Positions 9,711 to 21,465 of a stretch of DNA of 64,000 nt are shown one piece after another; position 1 is the first letter of the stretch, and the number at the start of each line of letters is the position of its first letter. The stretch spans positions 1 through 64,000 of the forward strand of contig NZ_CP107030.1 in the NCBI RefSeq assembly GCF_027474825.1, given 5' to 3'. Source of the DNA: Maribacter halichondriae (GTDB lineage: Bacteria > Bacteroidota > Bacteroidia > Flavobacteriales > Flavobacteriaceae). The notes beneath the pieces were generated by a model that was not told the DNA's origin, ran no database searches, and saw only the letters and a program-made list of their open reading frames with translations. The translations under genes and the position numbers were made by a program.

Positions 9711-10154
9711 ATGATCGAAATTATCAAAGTCGACAAAACCTATTTAGACGATATTGCCCCTTTATTCGATGCCTATCGCATTTTTTACGGTCAAAACAGC
9801 GATGTGCCTGCTGCAAGAATATTTCTTACTGAAAGGATGGACAAAAGGGAAAGTGTACTCTTTTTGGCCCACCATAAAGGAATTCCTGCCGGGTTTACCC
9901 AGCTATACACCACATTCTCGTCGGTCACATTGCAGCCTGTATATATTTTAAACGATTTGTATGTGGATGTAAAGTATCGAAAAATGGGTATCGGGGAAGC
10001 ATTGCTTGAAAAGGGCAAAACTTTTTGTAAATCAAAAGGATACAAGGGTTTGGCATTGGAGACAGCCATTGATAATCCCGCACAAAAACTCTATGAGCGA
10101 TTAGGTTGGGAGAAAGAATCCCATTGTTTTCACTATTTTTGGTCCGCGGAATAA
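9711..10154 (+). CDS. GNAT family N-acetyltransferase
   Basis: A 147-residue single-domain acetyltransferase. The acetyl-CoA binding region reads LNDLYVDVKYRKMGIGEALLEKG (R/Q-x-x-G-x-G/A type), followed by LALETAIDNPAQKLYERLGW. The length is standard. The substrate is unknown. It lies 18 bases upstream of trmD on the same strand and is likely co-transcribed with it. Confidence 0.9.
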   Translation: MIEIIKVDKTYLDDIAPLFDAYRIFYGQNSDVPAARIFLTERMDKRESVLFLAHHKGIPAGFTQLYTTFSSVTLQPVYILNDLYVDVKYRKMGIGEALLEKGKTFCKSKGYKGLALETAIDNPAQKLYERLGWEKESHCFHYFWSAE

Positions 10155-10172
10155 ATAGACTAAGACTGCCCC

Positions 10173-10847
10173 ATGCGTATAGACATAATAACGGTACTTC
10201 CCGAGCTTTTGAAAAGTCCTTTTGAGGCCTCTATTCTAAAAAGGGCCATTGAAAAAGGGCTGGTCGAAGTACATTTTCACAATCTTAGGGACTACACGGA
10301 CAAAAGCTATAATCAAGTCGATGATTATCAATTTGGTGGTGGAGCGGGCATGGTCTTGATGATAGAACCCATAGATAGATGCATCACATCTTTAAAGGCA
10401 GAACGTCAGTACGATGAAATCATCTACATGTCTCCCGATGGGGAAACCTTGAACCAAAAAATGGCCAATGGGCTATCTCTCTTGAAAAACATTGTTATCC
10501 TTTGTGGTCATTACAAAGGGGTAGATCAGCGGGTACGAGATCGGTTTGTGACCCGCGAAATATCGATTGGGGATTATGTGCTATCCGGTGGCGAACTCGG
10601 GGCGGCCGTTCTTTGCGATACGATTATTCGATTGATTCCGGGCGTATTGAATAACGAGACTTCCGCCCTGACAGATACTTTTCAAGATAATTTATTGGCT
10701 CCCCCTGTTTATACCAGACCTTCCGAATACAAAGGCATGAAGGTTCCAGAGGTATTATTAAGTGGCAATTTTCCAAAAATTGAAAAATGGCGTGAAGAGC
10801 AGGCACAGAAAAGAACGGAAAAAATGCGTCCGGATCTTTTGGAATGA
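10173..10847 (+). CDS. trmD: tRNA (guanine-N1)-methyltransferase TrmD
   Basis: TrmD methylates G37 of tRNAs read at CNN and preserves reading frame. The 224-residue SPOUT enzyme shows the expected blocks: [12 protein letters not shown] at the N-terminus, [12 protein letters not shown], the knot region [12 protein letters not shown] and [14 protein letters not shown]. The C-terminal [19 protein letters not shown] matches the family. rplS follows, the usual trmD-rplS order, but with its own promoter in the 141-base gap. Confidence 0.97.
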   Translation: MRIDIITVLPELLKSPFEASILKRAIEKGLVEVHFHNLRDYTDKSYNQVDDYQFGGGAGMVLMIEPIDRCITSLKAERQYDEIIYMSPDGETLNQKMANGLSLLKNIVILCGHYKGVDQRVRDRFVTREISIGDYVLSGGELGAAVLCDTIIRLIPGVLNNETSALTDTFQDNLLAPPVYTRPSEYKGMKVPEVLLSGNFPKIEKWREEQAQKRTEKMRPDLLE

Positions 10848-10890
10848 TGTAATGCCGTTCTTACCCTAACAAAAATTCGAGGCAAAACGC

Positions 10891-10920
10891 TTGTGGATTT
10901 TAATTTATAGACTATTTTTG
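10891..10920 (+). promoter_or_regulatory. Bacteroidota-type promoter of rplS
   Basis: TTG at 10891-10893 and TATTTTTG at 10913-10920 are separated by 19 bases. This is a full match to the Bacteroidota primary-sigma promoter (TTG-N19/21-TAnnTTTG). Transcription would start near 10926, leaving a leader of about 60 bases before rplS, long enough for autoregulatory structure. Confidence 0.75.
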
Positions 10921-10988
10921 CACACTATTAAATCAACCTCTGACGAAAATCGTGAACGTTGCTTTACGTACAATGTTAAAACAAGACC

Positions 10989-11339
10989 ATGGATTCATTG
11001 ATAAATTTCGTTGAAAACGAATTTGTTCCGAAAAAAGATTTTCCAAAATTCTCATCAGGAGATACCATTACGGTATACTATGAGATTAAGGAAGGTGAAA
11101 AAACACGTACCCAGTTTTTCAAAGGAGTCGTGATTCAGCGAAGAGGAACCGGTGCGACCGAAACTTTTACCATCCGTAAGATGTCGGGTACAGTGGGCGT
11201 AGAACGTATCTTCCCTGTAAATATGCCGGCCTTGCAGAAAGTTGAAGTAAACAAAAAAGGTAAGGTGCGTCGAGCGCGTATCTTCTATTTCAGAGGCCTT
11301 ACCGGTAAAAAAGCGAGAATTAAAGAAGTTCGTTCTTAG
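10989..11339 (+). CDS. rplS: 50S ribosomal protein L19
   Basis: L19 sits at the 30S-50S interface. The 116-residue protein has the standard length, with the conserved FSSGDTITVYYEIKEGEK, RTQFFKGVVIQRRG and the C-terminal ARIFYFRGLTGKKARIKE. It has its own well-matched promoter and a strong terminator, so it can be transcribed independently of trmD. Confidence 0.98.
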   Translation: MDSLINFVENEFVPKKDFPKFSSGDTITVYYEIKEGEKTRTQFFKGVVIQRRGTGATETFTIRKMSGTVGVERIFPVNMPALQKVEVNKKGKVRRARIFYFRGLTGKKARIKEVRS

Positions 11340-11361
11340 ATTTCGCAACGTATATTCTTAC

Positions 11362-11402
11362 ACTGCCTTCTATCTGATTTATCGATAGAAGGCTTTTTTA
11401 TG
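11362..11402 (+). terminator. Rho-independent terminator after rplS
   Basis: The stem CCTTCTATC / GATAGAAGG with a TGATTTATC-type loop is followed by a T-rich tail, about 25 bases after the rplS stop. Confidence 0.9.
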
Positions 11403-11761
11403 AACAATTGTTAAAAAGTGAGGTTCATAGTATGTTGATTATTAATATGTTAAATATTTTGGTCTTCCCGAAATATTATCCTACATTGAGGTATGATTTA
11501 AAATAACTATCGGAGGATATAAGTTTTAAGTCATTATAAAGGTTACGTTCTTTATATTATTGTTCAGCTTTTTAAAATTTTGAGTCGTGACGTAAGTTGC
11601 TTCCAGTTTTTTAATAGGCGAGTATGGAATCAAAGGGCTGTCGCCTTTTGTGTTGTCCATATGGATGTTCTTCACCAAACATAGGACTTCGGTTCGATAT
11701 TGGATTGAATAACATTAAGACAATGAGAAGAAATACGGAGAGTTGCTTGGTTTAATAATTA
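11403..11761. other. AT-rich non-coding gap upstream of a candidate RNA
   Basis: About 360 bases between the rplS terminator and the structured segment at 11762. No credible reading frame, tRNA or repeat was seen. It may hold the promoter of the RNA, but no TTG-N19/21-TAnnTTTG pair is positioned convincingly. Confidence 0.5.
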
Positions 11762-11903
11762 AGAACAATAATGTATTTCAAACGTTGAACAAGCGACGCA
11801 AATGCAATCAATGGTTGCCGTTTTGCCGCAAGGTAGAACAACAAGTTTGTAAGCTGTTCTAAAAAGCCATATCAATGTACTTGTACAATGATATGGCTTT
11901 TGT
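11762..11903 (+). ncRNA. Candidate structured small RNA with terminator (possibly 6S-like)
   Basis: Non-coding DNA folds into one long interrupted hairpin. AGAACA (11762-11767) pairs with TGTTCT (11855-11860); after an asymmetric AT-rich internal loop, CAAAC-GTTG pairs with CAAC-aa-GTTTG; further in, GCAAA pairs with TTTGC and GCAA with TTGC. A strong hairpin with T-rich tail follows at 11864-11903. A long hairpin with a large internal bubble and its own terminator is the 6S RNA architecture, and a flavobacterial 6S-like family (6S-Flavo) is known. I see the fold and inferred the family; an icd 5' regulatory element is an alternative. Confidence 0.45.
11864..11903 (+). terminator. Strong hairpin terminator upstream of icd
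   Basis: AAAAGCCATATCA / TGATATGGCTTTT is an almost perfect stem with an inner GTAC/GTAC pair, followed by TGTTTTG. It lies 113 bases before icd with no coding gene directly in front, implying a transcript ends here. Confidence 0.8.
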
Positions 11904-11980
11904 TTTGTAACATGTTTTCAAAACCCAAAAAACCTTCTGATATTGGGGAAATTCCTGTCTTTTGAGCGATGATAAAATTG

Positions 11981-11988
11981 TATATTTG
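11981..11988 (+). promoter_or_regulatory. -7 promoter element of icd
   Basis: TATATTTG matches TAnnTTTG and lies 28 bases before the icd ATG. A TTTG stands upstream but with only about 16 bases of spacing, short for this promoter class. Confidence 0.45.
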
Positions 11989-12016
11989 CTCCGCTTAAAA
12001 CAAAAGACAACCATAG

Positions 12017-14236
<2,220 letters not shown>

Positions 14237-14254
14237 AGGAATACAAAAAATGCA

Positions 14255-14294
14255 AAAAGACCTTTGCCATGGCAAAGGTCTTTTTGTTTTAAAT
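14255..14294 (+). terminator. Rho-independent terminator after icd
   Basis: The stem AAAGACCTTTGCC / GGCAAAGGTCTTT surrounds a very short loop and is followed by a TTGTTTT tail, 20 bases after the icd stop. Confidence 0.92.
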
Positions 14295-14354
14295 ATATGT
14301 TAACGATTTTACCACAGCCTATTTTCTATCTACATTTATAAAAAATTGCTTTTA

Positions 14355-16727
14355 ATGGCTTACCCTAAGAAAATCGCCCTCGTTTTTTTCTTTTTTCTTT
14401 CTTTTTTCTTTTGCGCAACAACGATTTACGCTAAGCGGAACGGTTTCGGAAGCCGCAAGCAACGAGACATTGATCGGCGTCACCATTGCCATTCCAGAGC
14501 TGCGTACCGGGGTTACTACAAACGAGTATGGGTTTTATTCGATTACTCTACCTGAAGGGGAATATCAAGTTCAAGTGAGCTATTTAGGCTTTCAGGATGT
14601 CGTACAGAACATTTCGCTTTCCGAAAATAAAAAAATCAACTTTCAACTTACCGAAGAGGCGGAACAACTTGACGAGGTCATTGTCACCGAAGATGTGGAA
14701 CAAATGGATATTCGCAAACCGCAGATGAGCGTGAATACGATGTCCGCTGCCACGATAAAAAAGATTCCGGTGATTCTTGGGGAGGCAGATGTAATCAAAT
14801 CCATTCTATTACTTCCGGGGTTACAAATGCCGGAGAAGGTGCTTCAGGGTTCAACGTACGAGGTGGGGCCGTTGACCAAAACCTAATTTTATTGGACGAA
14901 GCCATAATCTTTAATTCTTCCCATTTATTCGGGTTCTTTTCCGTTTTTAATCCCGACGCCATCAAGGATATCAAATTGTATAAAGGTGGCATTCCGGCAC
15001 GCTACGGAGGTAGAGTCTCTTCCGTACTCGATATCTTCCAGAAAGAAGGGAACAGTAAAGAGTTTCATGCGAATGGTGGTATAGGCGCTGTGGCTAGTAG
15101 ATTATTGCTCGAAGGACCAATCATAAAGGACAAAGCAGCTTTTTTGATCGGTGGGCGCGGTTCGTATGCGCATCTTTTTCTTCCCTTATTTGATCAAGAC
15201 AATACCGCATATTTCTATGACCTGAATACCAAGATAAATTATAATATCAACGACCGTAACAGTATCTTTTTGTCAGGGTATTTTGGAAGGGATGTTTTTG
15301 GCATCAGCGAGAGTTTTGTCAATACCTACGGGAATGCCCTGGGGAATTTTCGGTGGAACCATTTATTTTCGGACAAACTGTTTTCGAACCTATCCTTGAT
15401 TTATTCGGATTATTATTATGGGTTAAAACTCGACTTCGTGGGATTCAATTGGAATTCAGGCATTCAAAATTTCAACGTGAAGTATGATCTTAAAAATTAC
15501 GTGAACGATAAACTCCAGATCAATTATGGCATCAACAATATCTACTATCAGTTCAATCCCGGAAAAATTGAACCCAGTAATCCCACGTCCGGAATTGTCG
15601 AAGAACAACTGATTCAGAAATATGCCAATGAATTTGCCGCTTATATAGATGTCGAACATGATATTTCCGAGAATCTAAGCCTTGGCTACGGACTTCGATT
15701 CAGCAATTTTATCCGTTTGGGGCAAGATGAACTTAATGTATATGCGAACGACAATCCGGTATTCTATAATAGTGATCTGAAAATCTATCAGGAAGGAACC
15801 CCCATTGAAACCATTAACCCCGGTCGTAAAGGAAGCTTGGCGACCTTTAACAATTTCGAGCCTCGTTTTTCTTTGGCCTATACCCTGAATGACAATACCT
15901 CCTTTAAAACCAGTTATACCCGATTGGCGCAATATCTGCACCTACTTTCGAATACAAGTTCCCCTACCCCATTGGATGTATGGACACCAAGTGGCCCGTT
16001 TACCAAACCACAACTCTTGGATCAATACGCATTCGGATTTTTCAGGAATATCAAGAATGGTGAATATTCACTAGAATCGGAAGTGTTTTACAAAGACATT
16101 CAAAACCGAATCGATTATATCGACGGCGCCAACCTTATTGCGAATGATGCCATTGAGCAGGTTATTCTGAACGGTGAGGCCCGTGCATACGGGTTGGAAT
16201 TGTTACTTCGCAAAAACGAAGGTCAATTTCAAGGGTGGTTGGCCTATACCCTATCAAAATCAGAACAACGAACACCCGGAAGAACAATTGAAGAAGTCGG
16301 CATCAATAATGGCGCATGGTACAATACTCCATATGATAAGACCCACGATATTTCATTTTATGGAAGTTATGACCTTAACGAAAAATGGAGCTTCAACACG
16401 AACTTCGTTTTTCAAACAGGACAACCCACAAATTATCCGATCGGTCAGTTTGAGTTTCAAGGGCTGACCATTCCCTATTACGGTTTGCGGAATTCAGAAC
16501 GGCTTCCGGCCTATCATCGTTTAGATCTTTCCGCCACGATGACTCCGAGAAAAAACAAAAATAGAAAATGGAAGGCTGAATGGGTATTCAGCATCTATAA
16601 TGCTTACAATCGACGAAACGCGGCATCGATTAATTTCAGCCGCAATCAAGATACTGGTGCCAATGAAGCAATACGAACTTCTATTTTCGGTATTGTGCCG
16701 GCCGTAACCTATAACTTTAAGTTCTAA
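14355..16727 (+). pseudogene. TonB-dependent receptor with carboxypeptidase-regulatory-like domain, two frameshifts
   Basis: An outer-membrane TonB-dependent transporter. From ATG 14355 a signal peptide (MAYPKKIALVFFFFLS) is read; the frame then shifts within the T-runs at 14383-14407 into FAQQRFTLSGTVSEAASNE, a CarboxypepD_reg-like domain (TGVTTNEYGFYSITLPEGEY). A second break at GGGG 14817-14820 (one G short) interrupts LLPGVTNAGEG of the plug; the remaining frame gives the plug and a beta-barrel of about 600 residues ending in YNFKF. The conceptual protein is about 790 aa. A DUF4249 lipoprotein follows 3 bases later, a recurring pair in Bacteroidota. The substrate is unknown. Confidence 0.85.
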
Positions 16728-16730
16728 GCG

Positions 16731-17543
16731 ATGAGAAAACTAGTTTTATTCTTTTTATTTCTGGGCTTTTTATTTGGATGCCAAGACGTCATCGAAGTTG
16801 AAGTACCGACCGATTCTCCGCGTTTGGTAATCGACGCAGTAGTACGTATAGATGATCTGGAACAATCGAATACGATACTAACGGTAAAGGCTAGCGAAAC
16901 CAGTTCCTTCTTCGGGGAAATAACCCCTGCACAACTGAACACTATTTTAATCGAAAATTCCGCTTCGAATTTCAGTATGGTTTTAGTGGAGGAGGTAGCT
17001 GGTTCGGGAATATATTTAGCTGAAGTTCCCACCACCGAATTGACGGCTGGTCCGCTGCGGCTATCCATCGATTATAATGGACAATCATATCAAGCGGAGA
17101 CTTCATTCGTACCCTCGGTACCTATCGATGAATTACGCCAAGGAACCACAACCTTGTTCGGTGATGAAACTGAAATCATCCTCTCATTTACCGATATACC
17201 CGATAGCGTTGATTTTTATCTTTTTGACTTTGATTTTGACCAATACTTGGTTTCCGAAGATACGTTCTACCCTGGGCAGTCCTTTCAGTTTTCATACTTC
17301 TATGATGAAGACCTAGAACCTCAGAATATCGTGAACGTTAGTATCCTTGGAATTGACGAACAATTTTATAATTACATGAACCAGGTTATTGTTCAAAGTG
17401 GAGGTGACCAAGGACCATTTCAGACCCCATCGGCCACGGTTAAAGGAAACATTGTAAATAACACAGACCCTGAAAATTTTGCCTTAGGTTATTTTGCGGT
17501 TTGTCAGACCTTCACCGAATCATTGGAAATAGCGGAAAACTAA
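16731..17543 (+). CDS. DUF4249 family lipoprotein
   Basis: A 270-residue lipoprotein: signal segment MRKLVLFFLFLGFLFGC with C17 as the lipidation site, then a beta-rich domain typical of DUF4249 (EVEVPTDSPRLVIDAVV, then NPENFALGYF-like end). It starts 3 bases after the TonB receptor gene, so it is translationally linked and probably serves as the surface partner of that receptor. The function of DUF4249 is not established. It ends 5 bases before the convergent glycerate kinase stop. Confidence 0.8.
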   Translation: MRKLVLFFLFLGFLFGCQDVIEVEVPTDSPRLVIDAVVRIDDLEQSNTILTVKASETSSFFGEITPAQLNTILIENSASNFSMVLVEEVAGSGIYLAEVPTTELTAGPLRLSIDYNGQSYQAETSFVPSVPIDELRQGTTTLFGDETEIILSFTDIPDSVDFYLFDFDFDQYLVSEDTFYPGQSFQFSYFYDEDLEPQNIVNVSILGIDEQFYNYMNQVIVQSGGDQGPFQTPSATVKGNIVNNTDPENFALGYFAVCQTFTESLEIAEN

Positions 17544-17547
17544 AGCC

Positions 17548-18668
17548 TCACTTTGAGAAAAAGGCTTTGATCGCTTTTTCTACGAGTTCTGGGGCGTGCT
17601 CCATATTATACTTCAATGATTTATCGGCCTCCCTTACCTCTACTATTGCTTCTAGGCCTATTTTTTCCAAATTCTTTTCGTCCAAGTCAAGTTTACCACA
17701 TACGGCGATTACCGGTATCCCCTGGGTTTTCCCAAAATCGGTTACGCCCTTGATTAGTTTTCCGTTGAGTGTTTGTTCATCAAACTTGCCCTCTCCGGTA
17801 ATGATATAATCAAAATTTTGGGTTTCCATCATTCCATCCACCTTACTGATTTTTAGGATAAAATCTATTCCTGAAATGTAGTCGGCACCTAGAAATGCTT
17901 TTAACCCATAGGCTGCACCTCCGGCAGCCCCGGAGCCTGGATATTCCGCACAATCGACTTTCAATTGTTCTTTGACAATTTGGGAAAGATGGCGCAGACC
18001 CATATCCAATTGCCCTATCTGTTCTAGTTCTGCCCCTTCTGTGCGCCATAGGTGTATGCGGCACCTCTTTTTCCAAATAGCGGATTATCTACATCGTTTA
18101 CCGCGAACACGGAGACATCGGCGGGAAAAATTTGATTATTCTTTTTTATCGCATGGATAAGTGACAAATTTTTCCCGATTGGATTCAAAACTACACCGGA
18201 TTCATCCTGAAAATCGTAGCCGAGGGCATTGGCAATACCAATTCCTCCATCATTGGTAGCACTTCCGCCCAATCCCACATAAATTTTGGTAGCGCCTTTT
18301 TGTATGGCATCCTTGATTTCCAAACCTGTTCCGTAGGTAGAAGTAACCATTGCATTGCGTTCTTGCAAAGACAACAATTCAAGTCCTGACGCTTTTGCCA
18401 ATTCAATGTATGCCGTTTCGTCGTTTTTATTTAGAAGATATGTCGATGTGATTTTTCTTCCCAGAGGATCTACGGTATCAATAAATACATTTTCACATAG
18501 TACATTTGCTGCTATGGAGTTTAGAAATCCATCTCCACCATCGGAGGCCAGCACCGAAAAAAATTCCGCTGTGGGTATAGCGGCATGTATACCTTTTTTT
18601 AAAGCATCGATTACTCCTTGAGCCGAAAGCGAACCCTTGAATTTATCGGGAATCAGTAGTATTCTCAT
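17548..18668 (-). pseudogene. Glycerate kinase, one frameshift
   Basis: Phosphorylates D-glycerate (GlxK/GarK family), feeding it into glycolysis. The N-terminal part (from ATG 18668) begins MRILLIPDKFKGSLSA and includes GGSATNDGGIGIANALG; the C-terminal part includes YPGSGAAGGAAYGL and ITGEGKFDEQTLNGK. They are split at a coding-strand GGGG (CCCC at 18033-18036). One additional G joins them through GAQKGAELEQIGQLDMG, giving about 374 aa, the usual length. No glyoxylate or glycerate uptake genes are adjacent. Confidence 0.9.
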
Positions 18669-18741
18669 CGTGTTTTGCAGGAAATAGTCCGATTAAATAT
18701 AGTTCATAATCGGTACATTTGATACTAGAATTAGAAATTGC

Positions 18742-18972
18742 ATGAGAACGGACAAAGATTTGTTGATAAAGGGACTCAAATATATCGCGTTTACCATCGC
18801 ACTGATGTTTTTGGCACCAGTGGTTATGTATCAAGCTTTCAAAAATGAAGACCACCCTTGGTTCTGGCCTGTGGCGGTAATCGGCTTCCTTCTTGCCATC
18901 GGGGCAATAGGCATGGGTTTTTACAGTATAAAAGTAATTTTAGATGCCCTCTTTAATACGAAAAAGAAATAG
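18742..18972 (+). CDS. DUF6095 small membrane protein
   Basis: A 76-residue protein with two predicted transmembrane helices (about 10-32 and 41-66) and a lysine-rich C-terminus. It resembles the flavobacterial DUF6095 family, whose function is unknown. It is divergent from the glycerate kinase gene and convergent with the DUF4294 gene (25-base gap). Confidence 0.75.
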   Translation: MRTDKDLLIKGLKYIAFTIALMFLAPVVMYQAFKNEDHPWFWPVAVIGFLLAIGAIGMGFYSIKVILDALFNTKKK

Positions 18973-18997
18973 ATTGATTTTTTAATTGATTAGCAGA

Positions 18998-19678
18998 CTA
19001 CTTGTTTTGAGGGCCTTTCCACTTATTTGTTAACGCTGAATAATCATATTCCAAAGCCGATTTTTGGCGTTCCAATTGGCCAATGGCAAATGCACGTTGC
19101 AAAATATCTTCGATTAAATAATCTTCTTCCACCCGATCCGGACGAAACTCTTCCTTCAAACTGATTTTAAAAAGACTGGCAGTAGTATTGTACCAAAAGG
19201 CACGCCAACCGCTTCGCAATTCTTTGACCAGTTCGAATGCCGTAGTGCCCGTCTGTCGATGTACCAGTTTTACTAGAATTTGGCCCTCAGTTCGGGTCAG
19301 TTTCTTTAATTCATCCGAGAACTCACCTTCTATGTATTTTTGTATTTCTTTGGTATATTTCTTTCGCTTTCGCTTTTTGGTAATCTTTACCAGACTATCG
19401 TTTAATTCCACCAGACGATCCGCCGCTAGTTTCGCATACGGAAATACCTTTATCGTCTTTCTTCTTAGAATGTAATAGCGTAGCTTATCTTCATAGTTAT
19501 CAAAAGAAAGTTTTCCGAAAACATATACCTCTTCAAGATCGATGTGGGTGTGAAAAATCGAATCCCCTTCCATGATGATCAATTTTTCTTGAACGCTATC
19601 AAGAGGTTCCTCAGGAACCTGTGCGAACCCTAAAAATCCTATAAAAAAGATTAGAAATGTAATTTGAAGTTTTTCCAT
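18998..19678 (-). CDS. DUF4294 family exported protein
   Basis: A 226-residue protein with a signal peptide (MEKLQITFLIFFIGFLGFAQ). The core LEEVYVFGKLSF, LRRKTIKVFPYAKLAADRL, KKYIEGEFSDELKKLTRTEGQILVKLVHRQTG and GWRAFWYNTTASLF is characteristic of DUF4294, a Bacteroidota family of unknown function. It diverges from the M42 peptidase gene. Confidence 0.85.
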   Translation of the reverse strand: MEKLQITFLIFFIGFLGFAQVPEEPLDSVQEKLIIMEGDSIFHTHIDLEEVYVFGKLSFDNYEDKLRYYILRRKTIKVFPYAKLAADRLVELNDSLVKITKKRKRKKYTKEIQKYIEGEFSDELKKLTRTEGQILVKLVHRQTGTTAFELVKELRSGWRAFWYNTTASLFKISLKEEFRPDRVEEDYLIEDILQRAFAIGQLERQKSALEYDYSALTNKWKGPQNK

Positions 19679-19782
19679 GTACAGTATATGAACAAAAGCC
19701 CTGCCAAAATTAACGATAATTAGTCGTGCTTATTATTAATTAAAAGTGAATATTGCTAAGTTTGCAGTAAATAAAATTATAG

Positions 19783-20871
19783 ATGAGCACTAAAAAAATA
19801 CTGACCAAAAAATCACTTGATTTTTTTGAAAAATACCTCAACAATGCTGCCCCTACAGGCTATGAATGGGAAGGTCAAAAACTATGGATGAACTACCTCA
19901 AACCTTATGTCGATACGTTCATTACCGACACTTATGGCACGGCTGTGGGAGTCATCAATCCCGATGCGAAATACAAAGTGGTCATCGAAGGGCATTCGGA
20001 TGAGATTTCTTGGTATGTGAATTACATTACCGACAATGGGCTTATCTACGTTATACGCAACGGTGGAAGCGACCATCAAATTGCACCTTCGAAATGGGTG
20101 AACATCCATACCAAAAACGGAATGGTAAAAGGAGTTTTTGGCTGGCCGGCCATCCATACGAGAAAATCCGGAAAAGAAGAGCCGCCCAAATTAGATAACA
20201 TTTTTATCGATATCGGGGCAAAAGACAAAGCGGAAGTCGAGAAAATGGGGGTTCATGTAGGTTGTGTAATTACCTATCCCGACGAATTTCACATCCTGAA
20301 CAAAGATAAGTTTGTATGTCGTGCCATCGACAACCGTGCCGGGGGCTTTATGGTCGCCGAAGTGGCTCGCTTACTTCATGAAAACAAGAAGAAACTGCCC
20401 TTCGGATTATATATCACGAATTCGGTGCAAGAAGAAATCGGATTGCGTGGCGCCGAAATGATTACCAATACGATAAAACCAAATGTGGCCATTATCACCG
20501 ATGTTTGTCATGATACGACAACGCCCATGATCGAAAAGAAGACCCAAGGACATACTGAAATTGGGGCCGGACCTGTAATTTCATACGCACCGGCGGTGCA
20601 GAATAAATTACGAGAACGTATCATCGAGACTGCGGACGCCAATAAGATACCGTTTCAAAGAATGGCAGCTTCAAGAGCCACAGGCACTGATACCGATGCC
20701 TTTGCCTATAGCAACGGCGGTGTTGCCTCCGCTTTGATTTCATTGCCACTTCGCTACATGCATACCACCGTGGAGACCGTTCATAGGGATGACGTTGAAA
20801 ATGTGATTCGATTGATCTATGAGACACTATTGAATATAAAGGAAGGTGAAACTTTTAGCTATTTTGACTAA
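19783..20871 (+). CDS. M42 family metallopeptidase
   Basis: A dizinc aminopeptidase of the M42 family (often labelled endoglucanase). The 362-residue cytoplasmic protein shows the metal ligands in order: His in EGHSDEISW, Asp in RAIDNRAGG, Glu-Glu in SVQEEIGLRGAE, Asp in ITDVCHD and His in RYMHTTVETVH. The length is typical. It probably trims peptides from protein breakdown. A terminator hairpin follows. Confidence 0.94.
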   Translation: MSTKKILTKKSLDFFEKYLNNAAPTGYEWEGQKLWMNYLKPYVDTFITDTYGTAVGVINPDAKYKVVIEGHSDEISWYVNYITDNGLIYVIRNGGSDHQIAPSKWVNIHTKNGMVKGVFGWPAIHTRKSGKEEPPKLDNIFIDIGAKDKAEVEKMGVHVGCVITYPDEFHILNKDKFVCRAIDNRAGGFMVAEVARLLHENKKKLPFGLYITNSVQEEIGLRGAEMITNTIKPNVAIITDVCHDTTTPMIEKKTQGHTEIGAGPVISYAPAVQNKLRERIIETADANKIPFQRMAASRATGTDTDAFAYSNGGVASALISLPLRYMHTTVETVHRDDVENVIRLIYETLLNIKEGETFSYFD

Positions 20872-20882
20872 ATATATTGACC

Positions 20883-20911
20883 AGCCCCTCGTAACGGAAG
20901 GGCTTTTTTAA
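20883..20911 (+). terminator. Rho-independent terminator
   Basis: An imperfect AGCCC / GGGCT stem followed by T6, 11 bases after the peptidase stop and just before the NUDIX gene. Confidence 0.7.
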
Positions 20912-20917
20912 TGCTAT

Positions 20918-21465
20918 ATGGATGAACTTGTTGACATTTTAGATGCCGAAGGAAACTATACCGGCAAAACGGTCATGAAGTCTGAAGCGCACCGAAAAGG
21001 ACTTTTTCATCCGACAATACATGTTTGGTTTTATACGAAAACTGCTAAAGTACTTATACAGCTGAGAGCTAAAAACAAAGATACCCATCCCCTACTTTGG
21101 GATGTATCCGTAGCAGGTCATATCGCTGCTGGGGAAACTATTGAAACTTCAGCCGTTCGAGAGATTCAAGAGGAAATCGGACTAGATATTTCACCCGAGG
21201 ATTTAAATAAAATAGGAGTTTTCAAATCCGTCCAAGAGCATAGCGATACTTTGGTGGACTGTGAATTTCATCACACCTATTTATGTGAACTTAAGGTTCC
21301 CTTGAAAGTCTTAAAAGACAGGAAAGCGAAGTCGCCGACTTACAATTAATTTCTCTCATACAATTTTCAGAGGAGACCTGGGGAATGGCCGATCTTCAAA
21401 AATATGTTCCCCACGGAATAGCATATTATAAAAAGATTATCAAAGAAATAAAGGCGCGATTATAG
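20918..21465 (+). pseudogene. NUDIX hydrolase (isopentenyl-diphosphate-isomerase-like), one frameshift
   Basis: A Nudix-fold hydrolase. DELVDILDAEGNYTGK resembles the N-terminus of IDI-like Nudix proteins and the Nudix box is present as GHIAAGETIETSAVREIQEEIG. The frame breaks at CCC 21299-21301; one additional C restores a continuous tail ending with LQKYVPHGIAYYKKIIKE and a stop at 21463-21465, for about 182 aa. As read, the protein is cut to 143 aa, losing the C-terminus but keeping the Nudix box. The restored stop overlaps the convergent hisS stop by 6 bases. Confidence 0.8.

Noticed and set aside
11670-11710. TTCGATA stretch resembling a tRNA T-loop
   Set aside because: The flanking stem is weak (three wobble pairs), no acceptor or anticodon stem could be built, and there is no CCA.
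11403-11903. tmRNA or RNase P RNA in the gap before icd
   Set aside because: No tag reading frame, no GGTTCGAATCC-like tmRNA end and no conserved RNase P GAGGAAAGTCC block were seen.
16731-17543. DUF4249 gene truncated by frameshift
   Set aside because: The C-terminal NPENFALGYF motif expected near the end of the family is present, so the length of 270 aa appears complete.
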